Assembly: GCF_900107605.1 (NCBI RefSeq) | Contig: NZ_FNQJ01000024.1 | Coordinates: 1-55,578 of the forward strand | Direction of reading: 5' to 3' | DNA: 55,578 bases | Source: Acidovorax soli | Lineage (GTDB): Bacteria; Pseudomonadota; Gammaproteobacteria; Burkholderiales; Burkholderiaceae_C | Part shown: positions 35,686-44,260 of the stretch, in pieces | Layout: each line of letters begins with the position of its first letter | Position numbering within the stretch: the stretch's first letter is position 1 | Program-made: the position numbers and the translations under genes | The notes under the pieces: model-generated | The model's input: the letters and a program-made list of their open reading frames with translations, nothing else | Databases searched by the model: none | Told to the model about the DNA's origin: nothing

Positions 35686-36468
35686 TCAGGGTGTCTTCCA
35701 ACCCCACTTTGCAAAGATTGCTTGTCCAGCAGGCGATTTCAGGTAGTCCACGAACGCTTTCGCCTGAGGCGCTGCCCCGCCGCGATGGGTGATGACGACG
35801 CCAGCGTCTCGGTAAATGCGGAAGGGTTCATCCATCTCCACCAGTTGCGCCAGATCGGGGTTGGACACCTGCCAGATGTTCCAGATCAACCAGGCGTCGA
35901 TGTCAGGCTCCTGGGTCCAGCGTTGACGCGCCTCCGCACTGTTGGCGGCTTCGGGCAACAACAGGTTCTTGCGGAATGCGCGAACGATGGCGATGTCGCC
36001 CGTACGGCCGGCCACGTCCTCCCACAACCCGGTCTGCCCGGCGCCCGCAACGGCCATCACCTTGATGCCCGGGGCCAGAAGGTCGCGAAATCCCCGGATG
36101 CGCTTGGGATTTCCAGGGCGAACGAGGATGGCGGACGGTCGCAGGTACAGTGGTTCAGCTTCCTTTAGATCGAACGCACCGGGCAGTGCCTTCGCAAAGT
36201 CGCTCATCATGTTTTCAGCGCCGCTGTAAATGACGTCTGCATCCTGTTTGGCCTTTTCTACCCATTGGGGAGTCGGGCCTGCTGTAACGTTAACTTCCAC
36301 GTTTTGAAGCGCGCCGAAGGTCTTGGCTGCCTCCTTCATGGCGGGAGCGGGACCGCCCGGGCCATAGACTTTGAGCGTTGAACCGGCCCAGGCTGGACCG
36401 ACTGCCAGCAGCATCGCGGACGCGCAGGCCAGCAAATGGACCGCAATTCTTCGCGACACCCACTTCAT
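35686..36468 (-). CDS. Periplasmic substrate-binding protein (ModA-like)
   Basis: A 260-residue exported binding protein with signal peptide (HLLACASAMLLAVGPAWA). It has the type II periplasmic binding fold: STLKVYGPGGPAPAMKEAA, then DVIYSGAENMMSDF and PSAILVRPGNPKRIRG, ending QAIFAKWGWK. It is closest in look to ModA/accessory solute-binding proteins for oxyanions such as molybdate or sulfate. No ABC partner is adjacent. Molybdate supply for SorA is possible but not shown. Its ATG overlaps the upstream propeller stop (ATGA); its stop is 22 bases from the IS end. Confidence 0.8.
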   Translation of the reverse strand: MKWVSRRIAVHLLACASAMLLAVGPAWAGSTLKVYGPGGPAPAMKEAAKTFGALQNVEVNVTAGPTPQWVEKAKQDADVIYSGAENMMSDFAKALPGAFDLKEAEPLYLRPSAILVRPGNPKRIRGFRDLLAPGIKVMAVAGAGQTGLWEDVAGRTGDIAIVRAFRKNLLLPEAANSAEARQRWTQEPDIDAWLIWNIWQVSNPDLAQLVEMDEPFRIYRDAGVVITHRGGAAPQAKAFVDYLKSPAGQAIFAKWGWKTP

Positions 36469-37517
36469 GGTGCGGCCTTCTGCATCTTCGCCGCCGGCGC
36501 AGCTATCGTCGCCTCCACCCGGTTGCTCGCCAGGTCCACCTTGGCCAAGCCCAGGTCTTCATTCAGCACATAGGCCGTCCTGCCGTCGCGCGTGAAGACG
36601 ATCGCCTGCCGCGGCTCCTTGAAACCCGTGATGGTGGCGACCACGCTCCTGCTCGCGACATCGATGACGGACAGCGAGTTATCGCCCAGGTTGCCGGCAT
36701 AGACGCGCTGGCCGTCGGGCGACAGCGCCGCGCCGTACGGGTCCTTGCCGACGGCGATCGTCGACGCGATGGCGCGCTGGTCCAGGTCGACGACCGCGAT
36801 GGTGTTGCTGCCGCTGTTCGCCGCGAAGAGCGTCTTGCCGTCGGCGGTGACAGAGATCGCGCGCAGCTTGTTGAAGCCGGTGATCTCGCCGTCGATCTTG
36901 TTGGTCGCCGTGTTCACGATGGTGATCTTGTCGCCCATGAAGTTGGTGACGTACAGGGCCGATCCGTCGGGACTCAGGCGCACGCCCTGGCGCGGCTGCG
37001 CGAAGCCCATGATGACGGCGCGCGGCTCGCCGCTTGCGAGATCGAAGCGGGTGACGGTGCTGGCTGCCTGGTTGTTCACGTACATCGTGGCGCCGTCCTT
37101 GCTCAGCACGGTGCCGAAGGCTCCGGGGCCTGCGGGCAGGGTGCCGACCGTCTTCAGGCTGGAAGTGGCGATCTTGGCGACCGTACCCAGGCTGCTGTCG
37201 GAAACATAGAAAAACTCGCCCGAGGGCGCGAACACGATGTTGCGCGGCGTCACGAAGCCAGTCAGCACCTTGCGCACCTTGCCCGTCTTCAGGTCGTAGA
37301 CGACGACGTCCGGGCGTTCGCTGTACGACACCACGGCCGTGCCCTCGTCGGGGCTGAGCGCCAGCGAGTTGTTGTGGATCGCGCCGTCGAAGGTCCAGCG
37401 CTGCGTCGCACTTGCGGGCGCCGCGACAGGCGCAGGTTGTGCCGAGACCGTCGAAGGGATCGAGGCGAGTGTCGAGAGGGCGAGACACAGCGAGAGTGCA
37501 AGAGGACGGAGTTTCAT
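36465..37517 (-). CDS. Secreted YVTN beta-propeller protein (module 1, promoter-proximal)
   Basis: A 350-residue exported protein with a signal peptide (LALSLCLALSTLASIPSTVSA) and about seven YVTN-type repeats (PDVVVYDLKTGKVRK, GDKITIVNTATNKIDG, NTIAVVDLDQRAIAS, NSLSVIDVASRSVVA). It lacks the extra C-terminal domain of the other module 1 propeller. First gene after the ECF-like promoter at 37545-37571; likely a structural or protein-binding partner of the sulfite pathway. Confidence 0.85.
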   Translation of the reverse strand: MKLRPLALSLCLALSTLASIPSTVSAQPAPVAAPASATQRWTFDGAIHNNSLALSPDEGTAVVSYSERPDVVVYDLKTGKVRKVLTGFVTPRNIVFAPSGEFFYVSDSSLGTVAKIATSSLKTVGTLPAGPGAFGTVLSKDGATMYVNNQAASTVTRFDLASGEPRAVIMGFAQPRQGVRLSPDGSALYVTNFMGDKITIVNTATNKIDGEITGFNKLRAISVTADGKTLFAANSGSNTIAVVDLDQRAIASTIAVGKDPYGAALSPDGQRVYAGNLGDNSLSVIDVASRSVVATITGFKEPRQAIVFTRDGRTAYVLNEDLGLAKVDLASNRVEATIAAPAAKMQKAAP

Positions 37518-37544
37518 GAGGATTTTTCGGTTGTCTGGAGGGGT

Positions 37545-37571
37545 GGACGAATGGCGGGGCCGGTTTATTCC
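37545..37571 (-). promoter_or_regulatory. Candidate ECF promoter 2
   Basis: On the minus strand, GGAAT (37571-37567), 17 bases, then CGTCC (37549-37545), in the wider form GGAATAAAC-N13-CGTCC. The extended element is identical to candidate 1 in the first nine bases and in spacing. It lies 28 bases upstream of the first propeller ATG and downstream of yeiH, so it would drive the propeller-binding protein-sor operon separately. Confidence 0.6.
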
Positions 37572-37583
37572 AGGTCCGCCCTG

Positions 37584-38705
37584 TCAATTCAGAAGCGCCG
37601 TGATGCCCGCGTTGATGGCGAAGCCGCCGCACACCAGCCAGACGAAGAGCACGGCCGCCAGCGCCAGCGGCTTGATGCCGGCCTTGCGGATGGCCGAGAC
37701 GTGCGTCGTCAGGCCCAGACCTGCCATGGCCATCGCCAGCAGCACCGTGTCGATGTCGATCACCTGCGTCACCACCGCGTGGGGCAGCAGCGCGAGCGAG
37801 TTGAGTCCGGCAACCGCCACAAACCCGAGGGCGAACCAGGGAATCACGATGCCGCCGCGTGGCGAGGCGTTGCCTTCGTCGGCGCTGCCGGCTGCATCTG
37901 CATCTGCCTCCTTGGCACTGGAGCGGGACAGGTAGGCGGAAAGGATGATCAGGAACGGCGCCAGCATCATCACGCGGACCATCTTGGCGATGACGGCGGT
38001 GTTCGCGGCCTGCTCGCTGACGGCGCGACCGGCAGCGACCACCTGTGCCACTTCATGGATCGTCGAGCCGGCGAACACGCCGTAGGCGGTCGGCGACAGG
38101 TCGAACAGCCGGTATTGCGCGATCAGGTGATACAGCACCGGATACAGGAAGATCGCCAGCGTCCCGAACACCACCACCGTGGCCACCGCGACCATCACCT
38201 GCTCGGCGCGACCGCGCACGACGGGTTCGGCCGCCATCACCGCCGCCGCGCCGCAGATCGAACTGCCGGCGCCGATCAGCATCGCCGTCTTGCGGTCGAG
38301 GCCGAACACCCGCGTGCCGAGGAAGCAAGCCAGGCCGAAGGTACTGCACAGCACCGTGGCATCGATCGCGACACCGGTCCAGCCGACATTGCCTATGTCC
38401 TGGAAGGTCAGGCGCAGGCCGTACAGGATGATGCCCAGGCGCAGGAGGTTGGCCTTGGAGAAGGTGACGCCCGCGCCGGCCACCGCGCCGAGACGTGGAT
38501 AGACGGTGTTGCCGACCACCATGCCCAGCACGATGGCCAGGGTCAGGGCGCTGATGCCGTTGGATTGCAGCCAGCCGATCCTGCCCAGCTGGATCGACGC
38601 GAATGCCAGCACACCCGTCAGTGCGAGGCCGGGAGCCAACTGGCGCACACGCTGCATGCCAGCGGGGGTGCGCATCGGTTGAGCGGTAAGGGTGGCGGTG
38701 TGCAT
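37584..38705 (-). CDS. yeiH: YeiH-family putative sulfate/sulfite exporter
   Basis: About 373 residues from ATG 38705, which has GGAG six bases upstream; the frame extends to 38738. It has ten or eleven predicted helices and UPF0324 landmarks (ALTLAIVLGMVVGNT, GIILYGLRLTFQDI, MLIGAGSSICGAAAVMA, GVFAGSTIHEVAQVVAA). The family is placed next to LysR regulators and sulfite/taurine metabolism and proposed to export oxidised sulfur compounds. Divergent from the LysR gene across 120 bases. Confidence 0.88.
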   Translation of the reverse strand: MHTATLTAQPMRTPAGMQRVRQLAPGLALTGVLAFASIQLGRIGWLQSNGISALTLAIVLGMVVGNTVYPRLGAVAGAGVTFSKANLLRLGIILYGLRLTFQDIGNVGWTGVAIDATVLCSTFGLACFLGTRVFGLDRKTAMLIGAGSSICGAAAVMAAEPVVRGRAEQVMVAVATVVVFGTLAIFLYPVLYHLIAQYRLFDLSPTAYGVFAGSTIHEVAQVVAAGRAVSEQAANTAVIAKMVRVMMLAPFLIILSAYLSRSSAKEADADAAGSADEGNASPRGGIVIPWFALGFVAVAGLNSLALLPHAVVTQVIDIDTVLLAMAMAGLGLTTHVSAIRKAGIKPLALAAVLFVWLVCGGFAINAGITALLN

Positions 38706-38825
38706 CGTTTTCTCCATCGCGTCGTTTTCGGAAGGCATGGACGAACTTTGAACCGATGCGATCTATCCGGCAAACGGATACTTCCGCTATAACCTAGTCG
38801 TCGAACAGTTAACGAAAGCGTTTGA

Positions 38826-39776
38826 ATGCGTCTGACCTTGCGGCAACTCCTGATCTTCACGGCCGTGGCCGACACCGGCACCACCACCGCCGCCGGAGAG
38901 CGGGTCTCGCTGTCCCAGTCGGCGACCAGCGGTGCGCTGAACGAGCTGGAAAGCCTGCTCGGCGCCCGACTGTTCGACCGCATCGGCAAGCGCTTGCTTC
39001 TGAACGACAACGGTCGTGCATTGCTTCCGCAGGCAAGGGCCTTGCTCGACGGCGCGCAGGAGATCGAGAGCCGGTTCGGGCTCGGCAGCACGGGAACTGC
39101 AACCGCGCCCCTGGTCACGCGCCTTCGCGTTGGTGCCAGTACGACGATCGGCAATTACGTGCTGCCGGCGCTGATCGCCGGCTACCGCAAAGCATGGCCC
39201 GGTGCCGCGGTGGACGTCGTCATCGGCAACACGCGCGAGGTTGCCGCCGCTGTAACCCGACTGGAGGTGGACATCGGCCTGATCGAGGGGCCGTGCCACG
39301 AAACGGAGCTACGTGTCTCACCGTGGTTGCAGGACGAACTGGTCATCGTGGCGGCGCCGACGCATGCGCTGGTGCAGCCCGGTGCGCAGGCGCGCGTCTC
39401 GTTGAAGGCTTTGCGTCAGGCGAGTTGGTTGCTTCGCGAGCCGGGCTCCGGCACGCGGGAGGCGGTGGAGCATGTGTTGCTTCCGCATCTGCATCACTTG
39501 GACGGCGACATGCAACCGGGCAGCACAGAGGCCATCAAGCAGGCGGCGGCCGAAGGCCTCGGCCTGGCTTGTCTCTCGCTGTGCGCGGTGCAGGACCTGG
39601 TCACGCTCGGCAGACTGGTCGTTCTGCGAACCACGTTGCCTCGCCTAACTCGCCGCTTCTACCTGGTGCACCATCAGAAAAAGCGCCTTTCGGGCAACCT
39701 GCAACGCTTCGTGGCGCACTGCGAGCGTCTTGAAATGGAATCCCCGTGGCTGCCAACAAAAAACCCGACGAATTAG
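38826..39776 (+). CDS. LysR-type transcriptional regulator (CysB/YeiE-like)
   Basis: A 316-residue regulator. The N-terminal winged helix-turn-helix is about 1-60 (MRLTLRQLLIFTAVADTGTTTAAG…SQSATSGALNELESLLGARLFDR). A substrate-binding domain (about 92-300) has the YeiE/CysR-type PGSGTREAVE segment. It is divergent from yeiH, the standard arrangement for a LysR activator of that gene, with sulfite or a sulfur compound as the likely effector. Confidence 0.9.
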   Translation: MRLTLRQLLIFTAVADTGTTTAAGERVSLSQSATSGALNELESLLGARLFDRIGKRLLLNDNGRALLPQARALLDGAQEIESRFGLGSTGTATAPLVTRLRVGASTTIGNYVLPALIAGYRKAWPGAAVDVVIGNTREVAAAVTRLEVDIGLIEGPCHETELRVSPWLQDELVIVAAPTHALVQPGAQARVSLKALRQASWLLREPGSGTREAVEHVLLPHLHHLDGDMQPGSTEAIKQAAAEGLGLACLSLCAVQDLVTLGRLVVLRTTLPRLTRRFYLVHHQKKRLSGNLQRFVAHCERLEMESPWLPTKNPTN

Positions 39777-41107
39777 GGCCAGCGAAACGCAGCCGTGCCC
39801 GGTTGTGGGCCATGGGGCCGGCCGCCGAGACGCTGCGCGTCTGGTGGTGGGCGGCCGTGACGGGCGCGATCGCTGCGGCTGCCGTCGTGGGCTTCCGGTG
39901 GTTAACGCAATGGGTCGAAGAACTAGCGACCGGGCATCGCGGCGGACTGGTCGAAGCCGCGTTGTCGTTGTCGCCCTGGCACCGCGCGCTGGTCTGCACC
40001 GCGGGCGGCTTGCTCGCAGGGCTGGTCCTGCAAGGCGGAACGGCCTGGGCCAGGCGGGGGCCAGGCGGCGCGGCTAACCTCGACTACATCGACGCCGCGC
40101 GCGCAGGAAGAGTCGACCTGAACGATCGAACAACGTTGACACGCACCGTGTCTGCGCTCTTTTCCGTCGGCACGGGCGCTTCCATCGGACGCGAAGGGCC
40201 GATGGTCCAACTGGCTGCCTGGGTCAGCGCGCGGCTGGCACGACTCGTCGCGACGGCGCCGGAGCAACGCAACACGCTGCTGGTATGCGGCATCGCCGCA
40301 GGCATCGGCTCGGCCTATCACGCACCCATCGCCGGCGTCGTCTTCGTTCTGGAACTGGCGCTCGGTTTCCTCGCGCGCCACACGGTCGCTCCGGTGCTGA
40401 TCGCGTCGGCCACGGCCAGTTCACTGATCTACTGGCTGGTCGAACCCAAACCGCTCTACGACGTTCCGCCTGTCGTCATGGCACCGACGAGCCTCGGCAT
40501 CGCATTGCTCGCCGGCGTGCTGTTCGGCGGGTTGGGCTGGGGGTTGCTGGCGCTGCTCGAATCAGGGCGAAGCTGGTTAGCGCGTATCCGTACGCCAGTC
40601 CTGCGCCTCGGACTCGGGGGCTTGCTCGTGGGGCTGTTGTCGGCCTGGGTGCCGCAGGTCTGGGGCAATGGCTACAGCGTGGTGTCGCAGGTGCTTCACG
40701 GTGACCACGCCTGGCAATGGCTCGCGTGGGTGCTGCTCGCAAAAGTGGTGGCGACGACGCTGAGTTCGGGCAGCGGCGCGATCGGCGGTGTGTTCACGCC
40801 ATCGCTTTTCGTCGGGGCGACCGCTGGAAGTGTCTTGGCCCAAGTGGCAGCGCTCTGGTTGCCGACGGCGTGGGTGGGCGATCCGCGTCTGCTCGCGGTG
40901 GTCGGCATGGCGGCGGTGCTGGCCGCAGTCACCCATGCGCCGCTGATGGCGATCGTGATGGTGCTGGAGATGACAAATCAATTCCAGCTCACCGTTCCAG
41001 TGATGCTGGCCTGCGGCGTGGCCTACGCCATCAGCACACAATTCGGCGCCCGACCGCTTTATGGCAATCCGATCGAATCGCCGATGGCGCAGGAGCCGAA
41101 TCCCTGA
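39746..41107 (+). CDS. ClcB-type chloride channel/antiporter
   Basis: A 453-residue CLC protein from GTG 39746 (ATG at 39836 gives a shorter form). It has the gating Glu in GTGASIGREGPMVQ and a canonical late helix (GSGAIGGVFTPSLFVGA). It keeps GREGP, unlike the fluoride-type CLC at 21530, so it probably moves chloride or a similar anion. It overlaps the LysR gene by 31 bases, so the two are likely co-transcribed. Confidence 0.88.
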   Translation: MAANKKPDELGPAKRSRARLWAMGPAAETLRVWWWAAVTGAIAAAAVVGFRWLTQWVEELATGHRGGLVEAALSLSPWHRALVCTAGGLLAGLVLQGGTAWARRGPGGAANLDYIDAARAGRVDLNDRTTLTRTVSALFSVGTGASIGREGPMVQLAAWVSARLARLVATAPEQRNTLLVCGIAAGIGSAYHAPIAGVVFVLELALGFLARHTVAPVLIASATASSLIYWLVEPKPLYDVPPVVMAPTSLGIALLAGVLFGGLGWGLLALLESGRSWLARIRTPVLRLGLGGLLVGLLSAWVPQVWGNGYSVVSQVLHGDHAWQWLAWVLLAKVVATTLSSGSGAIGGVFTPSLFVGATAGSVLAQVAALWLPTAWVGDPRLLAVVGMAAVLAAVTHAPLMAIVMVLEMTNQFQLTVPVMLACGVAYAISTQFGARPLYGNPIESPMAQEPNP

Positions 41108-41114
41108 GCCTGTG

Positions 41115-41279
41115 TCAGATCGCGGGTTCTGCACGCAGCGACTTGCGACGCTCAATGCCTTCGAAGACGATCATTCCGGTGAGCATGGCGGCGGTGAAGA
41201 CAAGCGCCTTGCCTTCCCCCATTCCGAGCGCCACCAGACCCGGTCCGGGACAGAAACCCGCAAATCCCCGAGCGAAGCG
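41115..41279 (-). pseudogene. C-terminal remnant of a YeeE/YedE-type transporter
   Basis: Fifty-five codons read …RGFAGFCPGPGLVALGMG…ALVFTAAMLTGMIVFEGIERR-stop region, the hallmark C-terminal GFCPGP helix pair of small YeeE/YedE (DUF6691) sulfur-compound transporters. The preceding helices are absent or in other frames. It is the broken end of a gene whose relatives import thiosulfate or export sulfur compounds, in keeping with its neighbours. Confidence 0.55.
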
Positions 41280-41590
41280 TGGTGCTGCTTGATGCCAAGG
41301 AGGATGCCGGCGATACATTGGCGGAACGGATGGCCATCACTGCGACTTTTCTCCCCAGCTTGATGGGTTTCGATCGTCGAGGGTGCGCCCGCACTCTTCT
41401 CCGTCGATCGACGCTGCGATTCCTTCCCAAAATGGTGGACGCTCGCCTGGGGCGGGTTGAACTCGGCCGCCGACCTGAGGCCATCGCTTGAAATCAATCG
41501 AAGCGAGCGATAACGGCGGCCCGCAAGGGGGTCTGGAGCACTTCGGGCCCGCGCGCTCTCGATTTGCATACGTTTGCCGCGTCGCAATTT

Positions 41591-41638
41591 CCGCTTGCAG
41601 TGCAAGCGGTCAGTCGATGCTCGAGACCGACTGACCGC
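41591..41638. other. Two overlapping inverted repeats
   Basis: CCGCTTGCA-G-TGCAAGCGG (41591-41609) is a perfect palindrome. GCGGTCAGTCG (41606-41616) pairs exactly with CGACTGACCGC (41628-41638). They share GCGG (41606-41609), so an RNA from here could form only one hairpin at a time. No T-run follows. Possible operator, attenuator-like switch, or remnant of a mobile element end. Confidence 0.45.
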
Positions 41639-41673
41639 AACCAGGCGCGCAGTTGACATTGCTAGAGAGTTGA

Positions 41674-41886
41674 CAACAGCGTGCAGAGATCTGCAAGCTC
41701 GACGAGCAAGACTGCAGCAGCATCAAGCATGGTGCGATCAATCACCTGGGCGTGTCGCCAGCGTTGATGGTTTACCGCGAGCACAAGGCCATGCTGGGCA
41801 AGACTTAGGCCGGCGAGAAGTTCCCGGCGGTTGTGATGATGGGGGCTGGCTGGATGGTGGTCCCCGACATCAAACCAGGCAAGTGA
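41674..41886 (+). pseudogene. Gene fragment interrupted by an in-frame TAG
   Basis: In one frame the plus strand reads Q-Q-R-A-E-I-C-K-L-D-E-Q-D-C… to MVYREHKAMLGKT, then TAG (41806-41808), then AGEKFPAVVMMGAGWMVVPDIKPGK and TGA (41884-41886). Protein-like sequence on both sides of the TAG suggests the tail of a decayed gene with a nonsense mutation. Family not recognised. Confidence 0.3.
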
Positions 41887-41890
41887 TGGT

Positions 41891-41921
41891 GAGTGGCTGA
41901 CCCGCCCTGGGTCAGCCACTC
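41891..41921. terminator. Perfect 13-bp stem-loop, probable bidirectional terminator
   Basis: GAGTGGCTGACCC (41891-41903), loop GCCCT, GGGTCAGCCACTC (41909-41921). It sits between the plus-strand remnants and the end of the minus-strand sor module 2 (stop at 41996), where terminators of both directions would be expected. No long T-run follows, so factor-dependent termination or RNA 3'-end protection is possible. Confidence 0.55.
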
Positions 41922-41995
41922 AGTCGGGATCGCTGTTTGCAGGTGATCCCGTCCTTTTTGTCAGTTGGCGCAACAGCGCTGTGGCCAACCAGCCA

Positions 41996-42343
41996 TCACT
42001 TTGATCCACCCGAAGCCTTGGCCACGTAGGCCGCCAGGGCGGCAATTTGCGCATCACTGAGTTTGCCGTTGTAGGACGGCATCTGCCCAATGCCATTGCG
42101 CAGCGCGGTGGCCACGCGCTTGGCATCGGGCTTGAGCTCGTCCAGGCTGGGGCCCACGGCGCCTTCGGCTCCCGCGTCCTTGAGCGCATGGCACAGGGCG
42201 CAGGCAGGCACCGCGCCTTGGCCGAACAACACCTTGCCTTGTTGAAGTTGCGCGGCATCGTCGGCGGCGTGCACGGGCAGCACTGTGAATGCCAACGACA
42301 ACAGGGCAGCGACCAACGCGTGTTTTTGGATTGTGCGCTTCAT
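41996..42343 (-). CDS. sorB: Mono-haem cytochrome c, SorB-like (module 2)
   Basis: A 115-residue exported cytochrome from ATG 42343; longer frames upstream lie inside sorA. Signal peptide (KHALVAALLSLAFTVLPVHA), haem site CALCH, and Met ligand region IGQMPSYNGKLSD. It overlaps the stop of the upstream sorA as ATGA. It accepts electrons from the adjacent molybdenum subunit, one haem versus two in module 1. Confidence 0.88.
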   Translation of the reverse strand: MKRTIQKHALVAALLSLAFTVLPVHAADDAAQLQQGKVLFGQGAVPACALCHALKDAGAEGAVGPSLDELKPDAKRVATALRNGIGQMPSYNGKLSDAQIAALAAYVAKASGGSK

Positions 42344-43572
42344 GCCACGCTCACTTTCACGGCGTGGTCGGCCCAGCTGGTGTTGTTGTAGCCGCCCGCG
42401 TTTTCCATGCGTTGTTCGGGCTGCACGTTGCCTGCGGTGTCGGTGGCTCGGCTCGCCAGGGTGAACTGGCCCGCCGGCAGGCGTGCCGCAAAAACAAACT
42501 GCCGCCACGCAAAGCGGCCGAGGTCGGGCCCCACCATGCGCGCGAGCTGCCAGGTTTTTCCGCCGTCCAGAGAAACCTCGACCTTGGCCACCGCGTTCAT
42601 GCCGCCAAACGCCACGCCATGGATCTGTGTGTCACCCGCTTTAAGCGGGGCGCCGTCCGTGCCGGGACCGTTGATCCACGACTTCACCGTCATTTCCTGC
42701 ACCGATGGCTGCGACGGGTCGCCCTTCGCGCCGGGCGGTGAAATGCGGTAGCCGTGCGACATGATGCGTGCGTCGGTCTCCTGAGCGGTGAAGGCCAGGC
42801 GTTTGACGTACTTGATGTTGTTCACGCCCGTGTAACCCGGCACGATCAAGCGCAGTGGGCCGCCGTGGGCCAGCGAAATCGGCACACCGTTCATTTCCCA
42901 GGCCAGCAGGGCATCGGCGAGTGCGGCAGCAGGCACCGAGCGTTCCACGATCACGCTCTTGGGGTCCAGTCCATCGGGGAGTTTTTCGCCGCCTGTGCCG
43001 GTGAGGTAGGCCATGCCGGCCTCCACGCCGCCCAGGGCATCCACCACCCAGCGCACCGGCACACCGCTCCACACCACACAGCCTGCTGCGCCCACTTGCC
43101 AAGGCGTTCCACTGGGCTTGTTGGGGAAGTAGCCGCGTCCGTTGCCAGAGCATTGCAACACCATTGCCGTGGTCTCGATGCCCATGCGCTTGAGGTCGCC
43201 CAGCGTGAGTTTGCGCGGGTTCTTCACCCCCTCGATGTTGATCTCCCAGGCATCGCGGTTGCCCAGGATCGAGGCGTCGGGCGCGGGCAGGTTGTTGCGG
43301 ATGTAGAGCTGCTCGGACGGCGTGATTACGCTGGTGCCGAACACACTGCGCTTGGTCTCAATGGTGGTGCTGCTGTGCACGATCAGGCTGGCCGGGTCCT
43401 TCCAGCCCACGTACGCTGGCAGAGGCTTGGCAGCACCGGCCACGGCGACGGGCGCGGCCTCACCAGCAGCGGCTGCGGTGCGGCCAAAGCTGGCCAGACC
43501 AACGGCAGCCAAAGCAGCGCCGCTGCCGGCCAGCAGGTGGCGCCGGGGGAGCGAGGTGGGTTGTTGGTTCAT
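42340..43572 (-). CDS. sorA: SorA/SoxC-type sulfite dehydrogenase, molybdenum subunit (module 2)
   Basis: A 410-residue protein with a Tat signal (PRRHLLAGSGAALAAVGLAS). The molybdenum Cys is in VLQCSGNGRGYF. The C-terminal dimerisation domain has VEVSLDGGKTWQLA. It has the same layout as the module 1 SorA but only moderate similarity, so the two copies are diverged paralogues rather than a recent duplication. It lies 85 bases downstream of the anti-sigma 2 gene in the same direction. Confidence 0.9.
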   Translation of the reverse strand: MNQQPTSLPRRHLLAGSGAALAAVGLASFGRTAAAAGEAAPVAVAGAAKPLPAYVGWKDPASLIVHSSTTIETKRSVFGTSVITPSEQLYIRNNLPAPDASILGNRDAWEINIEGVKNPRKLTLGDLKRMGIETTAMVLQCSGNGRGYFPNKPSGTPWQVGAAGCVVWSGVPVRWVVDALGGVEAGMAYLTGTGGEKLPDGLDPKSVIVERSVPAAALADALLAWEMNGVPISLAHGGPLRLIVPGYTGVNNIKYVKRLAFTAQETDARIMSHGYRISPPGAKGDPSQPSVQEMTVKSWINGPGTDGAPLKAGDTQIHGVAFGGMNAVAKVEVSLDGGKTWQLARMVGPDLGRFAWRQFVFAARLPAGQFTLASRATDTAGNVQPEQRMENAGGYNNTSWADHAVKVSVA

Positions 43573-43657
43573 TTCTGGGGTCTCCGGTGGTTGGGCGTCG
43601 TGCGCCGGTTGGGGTGAAAGGGGTGCGCGGTTGATTCGTTGACAGGGACGCGGTGCC

Positions 43658-44260
43658 TCAGCCTGGCCCGGACACGGGAGGTGCCTGCAGTGCCGTCTGC
43701 GCGACCGCCAGTGCCTTCTTTTTCTGGGCCACCAGCAACAAGGGCTTGCCCTCGCGCGAGCGGATCACCTTCCAGTGCACGTTGCTCCACCAGCCGCTGG
43801 CCTCGCGCAGGTCCACAGGCTGGTCAAAGGCATACACCGTCACCATGCCGCCCTTCTCGAAGAACGTGGTGAGGTGGTAAGCGAGGTGACCTTCGATATC
43901 GCATGGCCGCATGAGTTGGGGAAACCCGGGCACCACGTTGGCGTCCCGCATGCCCAGGTGCATGAGCAACTGGCGCTGCTCCATGAAACTGCCCCGCAAG
44001 CTGCGCTCGTGGTATTCGTGGTCGATCGCGTCGCGCACCATCGCTGGCGGTCGCACGGCTAGCACCCCGCCGCTGGTGCCACCGGCCAGCAAAAGCGCAG
44101 CCAGAAAACGCTGCAAGCCGCGTCGCGCCAGCAGCGGCTGCGGCTTTCGGTACAGGTGTGCCGGTGCGTCGCTGGCCTCGAAGGCGATCGCCAACTCGGC
44201 GCGCGCGCGCAAATCGAATTCGCTGTCGGGCAGGAAAGGCGCGTCGGTATCGGGGCTCAT
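43658..44260 (-). CDS. Membrane anti-sigma factor 2 (DUF3379-like)
   Basis: A 200-residue protein with an N-terminal cytoplasmic segment (SEFDLRARAELAIAFEASDAP…), a hydrophobic helix near 50-69 (LQRFLAALLLAGGTSGGVLA) and a periplasmic domain containing LMRPCDIEGHLAYHLTTFFEKGGMVTV. The gene overlaps the sigma gene stop by four bases (ATGA), the usual sigma/anti-sigma coupling. It differs from anti-sigma 1 and 3. Confidence 0.78.
   Translation of the reverse strand: MSPDTDAPFLPDSEFDLRARAELAIAFEASDAPAHLYRKPQPLLARRGLQRFLAALLLAGGTSGGVLAVRPPAMVRDAIDHEYHERSLRGSFMEQRQLLMHLGMRDANVVPGFPQLMRPCDIEGHLAYHLTTFFEKGGMVTVYAFDQPVDLREASGWWSNVHWKVIRSREGKPLLLVAQKKKALAVAQTALQAPPVSGPG

Noticed and set aside
36378..38792. 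An 804-codon plus-strand open frame
   Set aside because: It lies antisense to the propeller, binding-protein and YeiH genes, whose products are clear. GC-rich codon bias creates such mirror frames; the translation is low-complexity and His/Arg-rich.
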